From positions 1 through 64,000 of the forward strand of contig JACMNQ010000052.1 of the NCBI GenBank assembly GCA_014378465.1: a stretch of 64,000 nucleotides of DNA. The letters are read 5' to 3'. The translations under genes were made by a program, and so were the position numbers. Source of the stretch: Oligoflexia bacterium. GTDB taxonomy: Bacteria; Bdellovibrionota; UBA1018. Numbering within the stretch: the first letter of the stretch is position 1; the number at the start of each line of letters is the position of its first letter. Under the pieces are notes generated by a model. The model saw nothing but the letters and a program-made list of their open reading frames with translations. It was not told the origin of the DNA and did no database searches. Below are positions 8,243 through 17,098 of the stretch, in pieces.

Positions 8243-9865
8243 ATGAGGAGTGTCTTTTCATACACAACCCACGGCACGAAACTCCTTGTTCACGCTCTGG
8301 TGCTGGGTGGCTTCATCATCACTGCCCTCACTCATCCTGCCGTAGCCGTAGCCGCAGCTCCTGCGCCGGATTGCACATCGGGCACTCCCACGATTCGACT
8401 GGATCACGAGTACGTGGATGACAGAAAAAGCGCACCAGGCCCGCTGTACGGCGCTCCCACCTTGAACCAGGGGCGATTCGGTGCCTGTTACGCGATCGCG
8501 GCGACCACGCTTCTTCAGGCCAAGATGGCCAGACATCCAGAACTCTCCTTCTTCGATTTCGCCATCAACGTCAAAGCGGAACGGGCCGAATCCCATGCCG
8601 ATGCTCAGGCCTATTTTGCGGTGCTGAAAGCGCAGAAGAGATCGGCATCCGAGCTTCTAGACGTCGGAGAAATCTGCGACGGCATCGAAAAGAACAGAAA
8701 CTACGGCGTGTGCAGGCGAAGCAGCGCCTACCTCGAGGAATCCGCACTGCATCGGAAAGATCCGGACTCCCTGAGCAATGCGGTCGAAAGCCTTGCGCAG
8801 CTCTTTGATGACAACTGGTCCGGAGGGCAGGACGTCTTCGCGAAAAGGTGGAAGAAGATCGCACCTCAGCTCAATGAACTGAACCTCAGGGAAATCACGC
8901 AAGGATTTGATTCATCGCTCATGGCCGGAGTTCTGGATGGGGCGATGAAGGAACTGTCGAAGCAGGTCAGCCCTGATCGGGCAGGTGAATTTCAAAGGAG
9001 GGTGCGCAGTTCAGCCAGGAAATTCAGTGAGGAGCTCTATGTGCCTGGGCTACTTGCCGGAAAATCGAGCGAAGAACTTTGCGCGACATTCGCCGTCGCT
9101 TTTGCGAGTCTCCCCGATATCACCACTTTCATTCCGAACGCCAATTGCATCCGACTGGTCAACGATGAGCGGAAAGATTCGAAGACCTTGGCTATTCTGA
9201 GAACTGAAGATCAATTCAGACGACAGATTGCGACGCGCAGAAACGAACTGCTCGCGAGCAGCAGCGACCCCGCACTGGCATGTCGTCTTTCTGGCTCTAA
9301 TGCAGCCGGAAATGAGCTCCTGCGAACTCTGCACGACCTGAATGCGAACCTGACTCCGGTAGTCCAGGTTCTCAACGAGGCTCCTGGCGTCACGGCTGGG
9401 CTCAGAAAAGCGCTTGCCCCCGAGTGCCTGGATCAGAAAAACCGGTTGAGCATCGCTGGCATCAGTTGCACGAAGCATTCGATTCACTCGAAACTGACGG
9501 ATCCCACGGCTTACCTCAACCATGGAACCCAGGTTCTCCGAAAACTGGTGAAAGACCGGATGAGGCCTTCGGTAGCACAGCCTGTGGGCGTCACTTTCTG
9601 TCCAGACATCCTGGTTCAGCCCACTGATCCAAACAACACACACCCGGGCTGCAAGCGTGAACTTCATGCGGCGGTGATCATCGGCTTCAGAAAAAATCCG
9701 ACCGCGTCAGGCTGTCAGTACCTGATACAGAATTCCTGGGGAACGGATTGTCGCCAGTACATTCACCCCGAACTCTGCGAAAACGGAAAGATCTGGGTCG
9801 ATGAGTATGACCTCGCTCGAAACATGACCGGACTTAATACGCTGCACCAAGCAGTATCTGAATGA
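8243..9865 (+). CDS. Exported papain-like (C1-type) cysteine peptidase homologue
   Basis: A 540-residue protein with a Sec signal peptide (hydrophobic residues 13-38, Ala-rich cleavage region). The mature part starts with a papain-type nucleophile block, NQGRFGACYAIAATT with Cys82. Near the C-terminus come LHAAVIIGF (His475) and YLIQNSWGTDC (Asn497), the other catalytic positions. Gln76 fits the oxyanion Gln. The spacing is odd: about 390 residues separate Cys and His, against about 135 in papain, so a large insertion of unknown fold (helical, with several Cys) sits inside the catalytic domain. It is followed by an exported M14 carboxypeptidase gene. A related protein is encoded at 33664-35073. 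Substrate unknown. Confidence 0.75.
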   Translation: MRSVFSYTTHGTKLLVHALVLGGFIITALTHPAVAVAAAPAPDCTSGTPTIRLDHEYVDDRKSAPGPLYGAPTLNQGRFGACYAIAATTLLQAKMARHPELSFFDFAINVKAERAESHADAQAYFAVLKAQKRSASELLDVGEICDGIEKNRNYGVCRRSSAYLEESALHRKDPDSLSNAVESLAQLFDDNWSGGQDVFAKRWKKIAPQLNELNLREITQGFDSSLMAGVLDGAMKELSKQVSPDRAGEFQRRVRSSARKFSEELYVPGLLAGKSSEELCATFAVAFASLPDITTFIPNANCIRLVNDERKDSKTLAILRTEDQFRRQIATRRNELLASSSDPALACRLSGSNAAGNELLRTLHDLNANLTPVVQVLNEAPGVTAGLRKALAPECLDQKNRLSIAGISCTKHSIHSKLTDPTAYLNHGTQVLRKLVKDRMRPSVAQPVGVTFCPDILVQPTDPNNTHPGCKRELHAAVIIGFRKNPTASGCQYLIQNSWGTDCRQYIHPELCENGKIWVDEYDLARNMTGLNTLHQAVSE

Positions 9866-9923
9866 GCGAATAATCGACCTCCCCCTCTTGCCGTCCCCTG
9901 ACCGGGCCGCTATCATCCGAAGC

Positions 9924-9943
9924 AGCGACAATAAATTGTCGCT
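9924..9943. promoter_or_regulatory. Palindrome upstream of the carboxypeptidase gene
   Basis: AGCGACAAT (9924-9932), AA, ATTGTCGCT (9935-9943) is a perfect 9-bp inverted repeat, 28 bases before the ATG at 9972. Its half-site GCGACAAT is the same as in the LysR-SDR repeat at 7149-7175, in the opposite arrangement. Candidate operator. Confidence 0.4.
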
Positions 9944-9971
9944 TCACCAGGCTCAAGGGGGAGCCTCCGTC

Positions 9972-11306
9972 ATGAAGACTTTTCAAAGGATCGCCGTACT
10001 CTCCACTTTCATTTTCACGGTCACTGGTTTCATCACCAGCCCCGCCTGGTCTCACAGTATTGAGACCAACATGCGATACATCCAGATCGCCGCAAGGAAC
10101 AAGCAGGACCGAAGCAGGATTTCCAACCTCGGAGTCAGCATCGAGGGTGTGCGCTCCGACAGTGTCTGGGGTTTTGCCAGTGAATCCGTTCTCAAGCGGG
10201 TTCAGAAGTCAGGACTCAGGATCCTTGGCAATTTTGATTTCAAGACCGGACGCGGCGGTCACGAAGGCGCTTACGATTTTCCCATGAAAGATGAGCGCTT
10301 TCACAACTACGCTGAAACGCTTGCCGCTCTCAAAGAACTGCAGAGCAAAAATTCCGACATCGTCACTCTTCAGAGCATCGGCAAGACAGTTGAGAAGCGC
10401 GACATCATGGCGATGCACATCAACACGACCCCCAGGGCGCTCAAAGACGGCTTCAGCAACAAACCCGGCGCGATCTTCATGGGCAATCACCACGCGCGCG
10501 AGCATCTGAGCCTCGAAGTGCCTCTGATGCTGGCTGAGTATCTCCTCGCTCATCGCGCCGACGCGCAGATCAAAGCACTTCTCGATTCCCGCGATCTCTG
10601 GATCATTCCGATGGTCAATCCTGACGGCGCCGAGTGGGATATTTCCACCGGCAGTTACAAGATGTGGCGAAAAAATCGCCGTGACAACGGTGATGGAACT
10701 TTCGGGGTCGATCTGAATCGCAATTATGGTCATGGCTGGGGCACCGGAGGATCCGACAAGGATACCTCAAGCGACGTCTACATGGGCACCAGTCCTTTCT
10801 CGGAACCTGAGACTCAGGCGATCCGCGACTTCGTGAGCGCCCATCTGAATGCCAAAGTGCTTCTCAGCTTTCACACTTTCAGTGAGCTCGTTCTCTATCC
10901 CTGGGGCGGCAAGAATGATCCTGTCGAAAAAATCGAAGACCGCAACGTCTTCATCAAGATGGCCAAGACCATGTCTGGCTGGAACAAGTACACTCCCGAG
11001 CAGGCCAGTGACCTTTACATCGCCAGTGGCGACACGACTGACTGGGCTTACGGTGAACACGGGATTTTCGCCTTCACCTTTGAGCTCTCGCCGACTTCGA
11101 TGTGGAACGGCGGCTTCTATCCGGGCCAGAAGATCATTGATAAAGTCTTCAGTGACAATCTCAAGCCTTGCCTTTACATGATCGACGTCGCTGATGATCC
11201 TTACAAAGTTCTCAAGAACTCACCTTCCAGATTCCTGAAAAATTACGTCGAGCCAAGTGATGGCTATCAGCCGAGCTTCGAAACTCAGCTGGGCAGTTTG
11301 AATTGA
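9972..11306 (+). CDS. Exported M14 zinc carboxypeptidase
   Basis: A 444-residue metallocarboxypeptidase. The start is the ATG at 9972, which has the strong ribosome site AAGGGGGAG and opens a signal peptide (MKTFQRIAVLSTF to the SPAWSHS cleavage region); an upstream in-frame extension lacks both. An N-terminal propeptide-like part (residues 25-95) precedes the M14 domain. That domain has the zinc motif HHAREHLSLE, VNPDGAE, the substrate-carboxylate block GVDLNRNYGHGW, the third zinc ligand in LSFHTFSEL, and the catalytic glutamate in FTFELSP. It should remove C-terminal residues from peptides outside the cytoplasm, fitting a protein-degrading lifestyle. Its terminator follows at 11355. Confidence 0.92.
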   Translation: MKTFQRIAVLSTFIFTVTGFITSPAWSHSIETNMRYIQIAARNKQDRSRISNLGVSIEGVRSDSVWGFASESVLKRVQKSGLRILGNFDFKTGRGGHEGAYDFPMKDERFHNYAETLAALKELQSKNSDIVTLQSIGKTVEKRDIMAMHINTTPRALKDGFSNKPGAIFMGNHHAREHLSLEVPLMLAEYLLAHRADAQIKALLDSRDLWIIPMVNPDGAEWDISTGSYKMWRKNRRDNGDGTFGVDLNRNYGHGWGTGGSDKDTSSDVYMGTSPFSEPETQAIRDFVSAHLNAKVLLSFHTFSELVLYPWGGKNDPVEKIEDRNVFIKMAKTMSGWNKYTPEQASDLYIASGDTTDWAYGEHGIFAFTFELSPTSMWNGGFYPGQKIIDKVFSDNLKPCLYMIDVADDPYKVLKNSPSRFLKNYVEPSDGYQPSFETQLGSLN

Positions 11307-11354
11307 CCTGACCTTCAAGCACACATTCCTGCATTTGCAGGGTTGAATGGAAGA

Positions 11355-11390
11355 GGCCCTGCAGCTCTAAAAGAGATTGCAGGGCCTTTT
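11355..11390 (+). terminator. Rho-independent terminator after the carboxypeptidase
   Basis: The stem GGCCCTGCA (11355-11363) with TGCAGGGCC (11378-11386) is followed by TTTT and a T-rich stretch. An upstream segment, TGCAGGG at 11336-11342, could pair with the 5' arm instead, so an alternative fold exists. Confidence 0.8.
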
Positions 11391-11416
11391 CAATTTGAGT
11401 CTGGAGCAATTCAAGC

Positions 11417-11929
11417 ATGTCAGCAACCCCTGAAATCATCTTCCGAACGTGCACCGCCTCTGACTTTGACTTCGTGAAACAGGTTCATTTCGCATCCCTG
11501 CGTGAAGCCATCACCCATTCTTCAGGATGGGATGATGAAGAGCAGAATCGCTTCGTGAGCCGCTGGTTCAAACCTGAGCGCGTGCAGATCATTCAAAGGA
11601 TCACTCAATGCAATGCCGAGGATGCGGGCTTCCTGATCGTCGAAAGGCAGAAGGACCGCATCTTCCTCGAGTCCCTTTCACTACTGCCGAAATTTCAGAA
11701 TCAGGGAATCGGAAAACTGATCTTGAAGGGCCTCATCACTGAAGCCGAAAAATCGAAAGCCCCAATCACGCTCCTCGTCCTGAAGGCCAATCGCGCGCGA
11801 AAACTCTATGATTCTCTCGGATTCATCCAGACCTTTGAGGACCGGACCCACTCTCATCTGAAATGGGAAGGACCTAGAGATCCAGAACAATCGGGAGCAC
11901 TGTCGGCTTCTTGCCCGTCTGAGCATTGA
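11417..11929 (+). CDS. GNAT-family N-acetyltransferase
   Basis: A 170-residue GNAT protein. The acetyl-CoA pyrophosphate-binding motif is FQNQGIGKLIL (about residues 93-103), preceded by the strand FLESLSLLP and followed by ANRARKLYDSLGF, the usual motif B. The substrate is not predictable. The last 19 residues overlap the 3' end of the convergent RNase J gene by 56 bases. Confidence 0.88.
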   Translation: MSATPEIIFRTCTASDFDFVKQVHFASLREAITHSSGWDDEEQNRFVSRWFKPERVQIIQRITQCNAEDAGFLIVERQKDRIFLESLSLLPKFQNQGIGKLILKGLITEAEKSKAPITLLVLKANRARKLYDSLGFIQTFEDRTHSHLKWEGPRDPEQSGALSASCPSEH

Positions 11930-13559
11930 AGTACCGGCGCAGTTCGACTCGAATGGTTTCCTGCAGATCCATGTCCACTGCACCCTGCTCCACCTGAGAG
12001 TCATACTCATCGGAGACTTTCTTGACGAGTCTCTTGGCGTGGTAAACCAGTTCATTCTCCGTCGCCTGATCGGCAAGACCTCTGGTGATGATCTCCGGAC
12101 CCGCGATGATCTTGCGAGTTTCGGCATTGCGAACCATGAGAGAAAAGACCACGCCTTTTTCTCCCAGCTGCCTGCGTTCCTTCAGGATCACCTTGCTGAT
12201 GTCTTTGCCGTCGCGACCTTCGACCAGCACCCGGCCCTCTTCGAGACGGTCCACGATCTTGCAGCTGTTCTCCGTGAGCTCAATCACGTCACCACTCGTC
12301 GCGAGCACGATATTCTCGACCGGGATGCCGACTTCGGCCGCAAGTTTGGAATGATGCACGAGATGGCGGTACTCACCATGAATCGGAATGAAGAACTTGG
12401 GTTTGCAGAGCTCGAGCATCTGCTTGAGTTCAGGGCGAGTCGCATGACCGGAGACGTGAATGTCATGAATGGATTCGTACAGGACTTCAGCACCCTGTTT
12501 GAAGAGGTTGTTGATCATCTGCCCAATCGCACGCTCATTGCCAGGAATGAACTTCGAGCTCATCAGAACCGTATCACCTGCCTGCAACTTCACCTGGCGA
12601 TGCTCGCCGCAGGCAACACGGACGAGCGCGGAACGGTATTCGCCCTGGGATCCGGTCGAAAGCACGATGACTTCGTTTCTCGGGTAATCACGAATTTCAT
12701 CCAGGCTGATGACCTGACTCTGGGCACCCTTGAGGTAGCCGGCTTCCATTCCGAGGCGGACGTTCTGCTCCATCGTACGACCGGAAAGCGCGATCTTCTT
12801 GTTGAGTTTCTTGGCCAGTGAGAACACCTGCCCCATGCGTCCGACATTCGAAGCGAACATGGAAACCAGGGTCAGTCCCTGCGCGGCGGCGAAAAGCTGC
12901 TCGAACTTCTGGTAAATGATGCTTTCACTCATGCTGTGCTCGCAGCGCTCGACGTTCGTCGAATCAGACATGAGCAGGAGCACACCTTCCTGCCCGGCTT
13001 TCGCGAACACGCTCTTGTCGAGCGTCTGTCCATAGAAAGGGGTCGGATCGATCTTGAAGTCGCCGGTGTGAATGACTTTGCCCACCGGGGTATCAATGAT
13101 GAGCGCCGCGGAATCGACGATGCTGTGATTTACTGAAACAGTGGTCACTTTGAAGTGAGTGAAAGGAATGGTCTCGCCCATCTTGAAAGTTCGGATGTCG
13201 GTCGCACTCAGGTGAACGTGTTCCTTCAGCTTCTCCTTCAGGAGCAGAGTTGTGAAGGAAGAAGCATAGACCGGGCAATTGATCCCGGCCTTGAGCAGAA
13301 AGGAAATGGCTCCAATGTGATCTTCGTGGCCGTGAGTCGCGATGATCGCTTTGACCTTGTCCTTGCGCTCAATCAGATAAGTGAAGTCCGGAATCACGAA
13401 CTCGACTCCGAAATGTTCGAGATCGGAAAAAAGCAGACCACAATCCACGACCAGAATTTCATCCTGGTACTCAAGGATCATGCAGTTCATGCCAATTTCG
13501 CCCAGGCCTCCGAGAGGCAGGATCTTGAGCGCTTCAGGAAACGTGGTTTGTTCGATCAA
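11874..13559 (-). CDS. rnj: Ribonuclease J
   Basis: Metallo-beta-lactamase/beta-CASP ribonuclease with endo- and 5'-3' exonuclease activity, central to mRNA turnover in bacteria lacking RNase E. The 561 residues include GGLGEIGMN, the metal motif THGHEDH (His76, His78, Asp80, His81), SDSTNVER, the beta-CASP block GNERAIGQM, VSGHATRPEL and PIHGEYRHL, plus the C-terminal dimer domain. It overlaps udk by 4 bases (ATGA) and is the last gene of an mltD-like/udk/rnj unit. Confidence 0.96.
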   Translation of the reverse strand: MIEQTTFPEALKILPLGGLGEIGMNCMILEYQDEILVVDCGLLFSDLEHFGVEFVIPDFTYLIERKDKVKAIIATHGHEDHIGAISFLLKAGINCPVYASSFTTLLLKEKLKEHVHLSATDIRTFKMGETIPFTHFKVTTVSVNHSIVDSAALIIDTPVGKVIHTGDFKIDPTPFYGQTLDKSVFAKAGQEGVLLLMSDSTNVERCEHSMSESIIYQKFEQLFAAAQGLTLVSMFASNVGRMGQVFSLAKKLNKKIALSGRTMEQNVRLGMEAGYLKGAQSQVISLDEIRDYPRNEVIVLSTGSQGEYRSALVRVACGEHRQVKLQAGDTVLMSSKFIPGNERAIGQMINNLFKQGAEVLYESIHDIHVSGHATRPELKQMLELCKPKFFIPIHGEYRHLVHHSKLAAEVGIPVENIVLATSGDVIELTENSCKIVDRLEEGRVLVEGRDGKDISKVILKERRQLGEKGVVFSLMVRNAETRKIIAGPEIITRGLADQATENELVYHAKRLVKKVSDEYDSQVEQGAVDMDLQETIRVELRRYFNAQTGKKPTVLPIVLDL

Positions 13560-14197
13560 ATGAAGGATTCCTCTTGAACGGTCGCAGCGCGGGCTTGAGA
13601 AGCCATCTGCTGGACTCGAGCTGCCAGGGTCTCGGCAGCGATGTCGGTTTCTTCGCCCACGATCAGATCCGCGTACTGGCGGGTCGGATCCAGAAACTCG
13701 TGGTGCATGGGTCTGACCGTATCATAATATTGGCGAATGATACTGTCGAGCGTGCGACCACGCTCCCTCACGTCGCGGTGCAGGCGCCGAATGAAGCGAA
13801 TGTCCGAGTCGACGTTGAGGTAGACCTTGATATCAAAGAGTTCCCGGATGCACGCGTCCCAGAGCGTGTAAATTCCTTCCATCACGATGGTCTTGCAGGG
13901 ACCCACCAGGTGGGTTTCCGAGAGGCGACGACTCGTCTTGAAATCGTAGACCGGAATGGCAACTCGTTCACCGGCTTTGAGCCTTTTGAGATGATCCCTC
14001 ATGAGAGGCCAGTCAAAAGCATCAGGATGATCAAAATTGAATTCACCGTGGACCGTCAGGTCAGTGGGCGGGGCCGAGAGGTAGTAGGAATCCTGAGACA
14101 GAAGGATCACATCCGGATCACTCACATGGTGAATGACCTTCTTTGCAAACGTGGTTTTTCCGGAGCCCGATCCACCGGCGATGCCGACCAAATACAT
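13556..14197 (-). CDS. udk: Uridine kinase
   Basis: Phosphorylates uridine and cytidine in pyrimidine salvage. The 213-residue protein has the P-loop GGSGSGKT (residues 8-15), LSQDSYY, the acceptor-site block FNFDHPDAFDWPL, and PVYDFKTSRR. Full length for the family. It is 25 bases after the lytic transglycosylase stop and coupled to rnj by a 4-base overlap. Confidence 0.95.
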   Translation of the reverse strand: MYLVGIAGGSGSGKTTFAKKVIHHVSDPDVILLSQDSYYLSAPPTDLTVHGEFNFDHPDAFDWPLMRDHLKRLKAGERVAIPVYDFKTSRRLSETHLVGPCKTIVMEGIYTLWDACIRELFDIKVYLNVDSDIRFIRRLHRDVRERGRTLDSIIRQYYDTVRPMHHEFLDPTRQYADLIVGEETDIAAETLAARVQQMASQARAATVQEESFI

Positions 14198-14222
14198 GGA
14201 GTTGCCTTTTCAGAGTGAAAAC

Positions 14223-15521
14223 TCAGAGTGATTCTGTTTTTTGACTCTTACTCCTACCATAGATTGGCCGACCGTGTCGCTTTTGCTTGTAGATGCCCGG
14301 AATCTGCTCGTAACCTGCCAAGAAAACGCGAACTTGACCCTCTTTTGACAGGGTCGAATCATAGGGCAGACGAAGGTGGTAGGTCGCCGGCAGGAGGGTG
14401 TGCCCGGAGATGATCGCGTCCGAAAGTCCTGGATTGAGGGAACGGACCTGCGCTTTGTCGACTTTCAGAAATTTGGAAAGTTCAGTCAGTTTGATTGAAT
14501 CGGGGATCTGCACTTCGACGAACTGGAGCGCAGGTGCGCGCGCCACTTTACCGAAATACTTCTCGGAGTTTCTCTCGCACTCGATCGCGGCCAGAAGCTC
14601 AGTGAAGAAGTTGCTGCTCGCGAATCCAAAAGTCCGGCTTTTGTAGTCGGAGACGATCTCATCCATATTCTCAGAGCCGACCTTGGCCACCGCTCTCAAC
14701 ATGCCCATGCGTCCATGATTGTAGGCGGTGATCGCGAGCGGCCAGCTTTTCAGTGAATCGTAATTGACCTTGAGAAGCTGGGCCGCGGCTTCAGTTGCCC
14801 GGAGGGGATCGTTGCGTTCATCCACCGTGTGATTGACGGCCAGAAAAGTGCGTCCCGTGGAGGGCATGAACTGCCAGATGCCGCTGGCGCCAACTTTTGA
14901 GCGGGCTTTCGTGTTGAAGCTGCTTTCGACGAACGGAAGTCGGGTCAGCTCGACCGGCAGGCCTTCGCGTCTGAAGATCTCCTCCATCGCCGGAAGATAG
15001 CGTCCTGACTCGTGGAGACCTTCCAGAAATCGGTCTTTCTGCCCCAGCTGAAAGCGCATGCGTTTGCGGTGAGCGGCATTGAGGAACTTGTTGGGTTCAT
15101 TGACGTCCTTGTAGAGCTGGACGACTCGTTTCTCTTCGTCGTTCAGGGATCCAAGGAAATCGGGCTTGGACTGTTTACGATGAATGGCCAGGAGTATCGA
15201 TTTGTAGCGATTCTTGGCTTCGCGAATCATCCGACCCTGCGAGCGCCTGGCCGACTGAAAATCCATCACTTCGTAAATGATGTCGATGTATTTTGCGTCG
15301 TGAATCAGTCCCTGCGAAGTGGTATACTGACTGTAGATCCTGATCCAGAAGTCGACGTTCTTTCTCAGTCGCCCCTCGGCCCTCAGGGGAGGGGTGTTGG
15401 CGGCGGCGCTGGTCGTGACTGCCGGCAAGGGAGAGGATGAAGAAAGGGGAGAAGGTTCACCAGCCTGACTGAGAGTGGAACAAAACGCGAAAATGCAGGC
15501 AAAACGAAAAGTCTTGGACAT
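14223..15521 (-). CDS. Membrane-bound/periplasmic lytic transglycosylase, MltD-like
   Basis: Cleaves peptidoglycan between MurNAc and GlcNAc. The 432 residues open with a signal peptide (RFACIFAFCSTLSQAG). A helical region follows, then an SLT catalytic domain with LPFVESSFNTKARS (catalytic Glu199), GASGIWQFMPSTG and AITAYNHG. The C-terminal stretch (residues about 345-400: IPDSIKLTELSKFLKV, then LNPGL and HTLLPATYHLRLP) resembles a single LysM-type glycan-binding unit. The 5' end overlaps the divergent peptide-binding gene by up to 47 bases. First gene of the unit with udk and rnj. Confidence 0.9.
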   Translation of the reverse strand: MSKTFRFACIFAFCSTLSQAGEPSPLSSSSPLPAVTTSAAANTPPLRAEGRLRKNVDFWIRIYSQYTTSQGLIHDAKYIDIIYEVMDFQSARRSQGRMIREAKNRYKSILLAIHRKQSKPDFLGSLNDEEKRVVQLYKDVNEPNKFLNAAHRKRMRFQLGQKDRFLEGLHESGRYLPAMEEIFRREGLPVELTRLPFVESSFNTKARSKVGASGIWQFMPSTGRTFLAVNHTVDERNDPLRATEAAAQLLKVNYDSLKSWPLAITAYNHGRMGMLRAVAKVGSENMDEIVSDYKSRTFGFASSNFFTELLAAIECERNSEKYFGKVARAPALQFVEVQIPDSIKLTELSKFLKVDKAQVRSLNPGLSDAIISGHTLLPATYHLRLPYDSTLSKEGQVRVFLAGYEQIPGIYKQKRHGRPIYGRSKSQKTESL

Positions 15522-17094
15522 ACTCCACTATCGTAGAGGTTACCGTTTCGGGCATCAAGGTTTGCTTTCAGGCGGCCTGCTTGCAATCGCCCTCGCTAGC
15601 GCGGCTGGGCTTACTTCAAGCGGGTGCACTCCCCATTCTCCCGGTGATCCGCGGGCAGTTCACATTCTCATGGAGGGGCCTCCCCTCACGCTCAATCCCA
15701 GATCCACTCTTGATGCTTATGGGCAGAGAATCAATGCACTGGTCTTTGGTGCACTCACCGCGATCGACAGTAATTTGACTCCGCAGCCGGAACTCGCTGA
15801 AAGCTGGAAATCTGAAAATTCTGGCAAGACCTGGACGTTCAAAATCAGGCCGGGACTGAAAGATCACTCGGGGGTACCAATCACTTCGGCTCTCATCGCT
15901 CAGTGCATGGAGGAGTACCGCATCGGCAAACCCGCATCGCTCGTGAAAGCCGGATTTCCAGGCTGGATGAAGACCACCGCAGTCGGTCGCGAGGTTCGCA
16001 TTGAGCTCAATCAACCCGATCCTTACCTCCCTCGCAACATGAGTCTGATTCGCTACTTTCGTGTCAATTCCAAAGGATCGTGGGGCATCTGCACCGAGCC
16101 CCTGCCCGGCGACAGGATCATCGGAAGCGGACGGATGAAGGCCGATCCATTTCCGCTCAACCCGGAAGATCAGATCAAGTTGCTGCCCTTGGATCCGGAA
16201 GGCAATCCCATCACCTTTGAGTTCGTGAGAGATGAGACGACTCGGCTGTTGAGATTTCTTCGCGGTGAAAGTGACGCGGTTCAGAATGCATTTTCTCTCA
16301 GCAAGACCAGCTGGATTCGAAAGAACCACGCGGACCGTTTCCGAGTGATCGAACGCGACGGAGTCAACGTGAGTTATCTTGCCTTCAATCTGAAGGACCC
16401 CGTGCTTTCAAAACTTCCGGTTCGCCAGGCGATCGCGCACGCCATCGACCGAAAGACGATCATCGAAACTCGTTTGAATGGTTTTGGAACGCTGGCAGGA
16501 AGTTTTCTCTCCCCACTCCTGCCTGAATCCGCACAGAGCCCGTTCGACTACGATCCCGCTCTCAGCGAAAAGCTTCTGGAAGAAGCGGGTTATAAAAGAG
16601 ACTCGCACGGAATTCGACTCAAACTGAAATACAAGACCACTCCCGTGCGAGACGGCTTTGAAACGGCGATCATCTTCAAGGAAATGCTTTCAAAAGTCGG
16701 GGTCGAACTCACGCTTGAAGTGATTGAACCGGCCGTATTCCTGAATCTGATCAAGAAGGGTGCTTTTCAGCTCTACTCTTCACGCTGGATCGGAGTCGCG
16801 GATGCCTCGATCCTCTCCCGAACCTTGCGATCAAATCAGCCCAACAACCGCGCGCACTACGTCAGCAAGGAAATGGATGCCCTTCTGGATCAGGCCGCGC
16901 AAGAGGTGGATCTGGCAAAAAGAAATCCTATCCTGAAGAAAGCTCAAGAAAAAATGATGCAGGACCTGCCCTACTTTCCGCTCTGGTTCTGGACCAACGC
17001 CGTGATCCTGGGGAACCGCGTGACCGGTCTCGAAGCCCAGGATATTTCCTTGAGTGGTGGGCTTGTGCCTTTGACCCACCTCCGAGTAAAGTGA
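15493..17094 (+). CDS. ABC transporter substrate-binding lipoprotein (oligopeptide type, SBP_bac_5)
   Basis: Extracellular solute-binding protein family 5, which binds peptides or nickel chelates for an ABC importer. A hydrophobic segment ends in the lipobox-like LTSSGC, so the mature protein would be lipid-anchored. The body has AVHILMEGPPLTLNPR, ELAESWKSENSGKTWTFKIRPGLK, the YLAFNL and RQAIAHAIDRK blocks, and YFPLWFWTNAVIL near the end. The start is unsure: ATG 15493 has no clear ribosome site, GTG 15475 is an alternative, and both lie inside the start region of the divergent gene. No permease or ATPase gene is adjacent, so it is an orphan or borrows a transporter elsewhere. It precedes rsmE by 4 bases. 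Confidence 0.85.
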   Translation: MQAKRKVLDILHYRRGYRFGHQGLLSGGLLAIALASAAGLTSSGCTPHSPGDPRAVHILMEGPPLTLNPRSTLDAYGQRINALVFGALTAIDSNLTPQPELAESWKSENSGKTWTFKIRPGLKDHSGVPITSALIAQCMEEYRIGKPASLVKAGFPGWMKTTAVGREVRIELNQPDPYLPRNMSLIRYFRVNSKGSWGICTEPLPGDRIIGSGRMKADPFPLNPEDQIKLLPLDPEGNPITFEFVRDETTRLLRFLRGESDAVQNAFSLSKTSWIRKNHADRFRVIERDGVNVSYLAFNLKDPVLSKLPVRQAIAHAIDRKTIIETRLNGFGTLAGSFLSPLLPESAQSPFDYDPALSEKLLEEAGYKRDSHGIRLKLKYKTTPVRDGFETAIIFKEMLSKVGVELTLEVIEPAVFLNLIKKGAFQLYSSRWIGVADASILSRTLRSNQPNNRAHYVSKEMDALLDQAAQEVDLAKRNPILKKAQEKMMQDLPYFPLWFWTNAVILGNRVTGLEAQDISLSGGLVPLTHLRVK

Positions 17095-17098
17095 AGCC

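Noticed and set aside
12039-12821. Plus-strand ORF of 260 codons opposite RNase J
   Set aside because: RNase J is unambiguous over this span; the antisense frame is a shadow.
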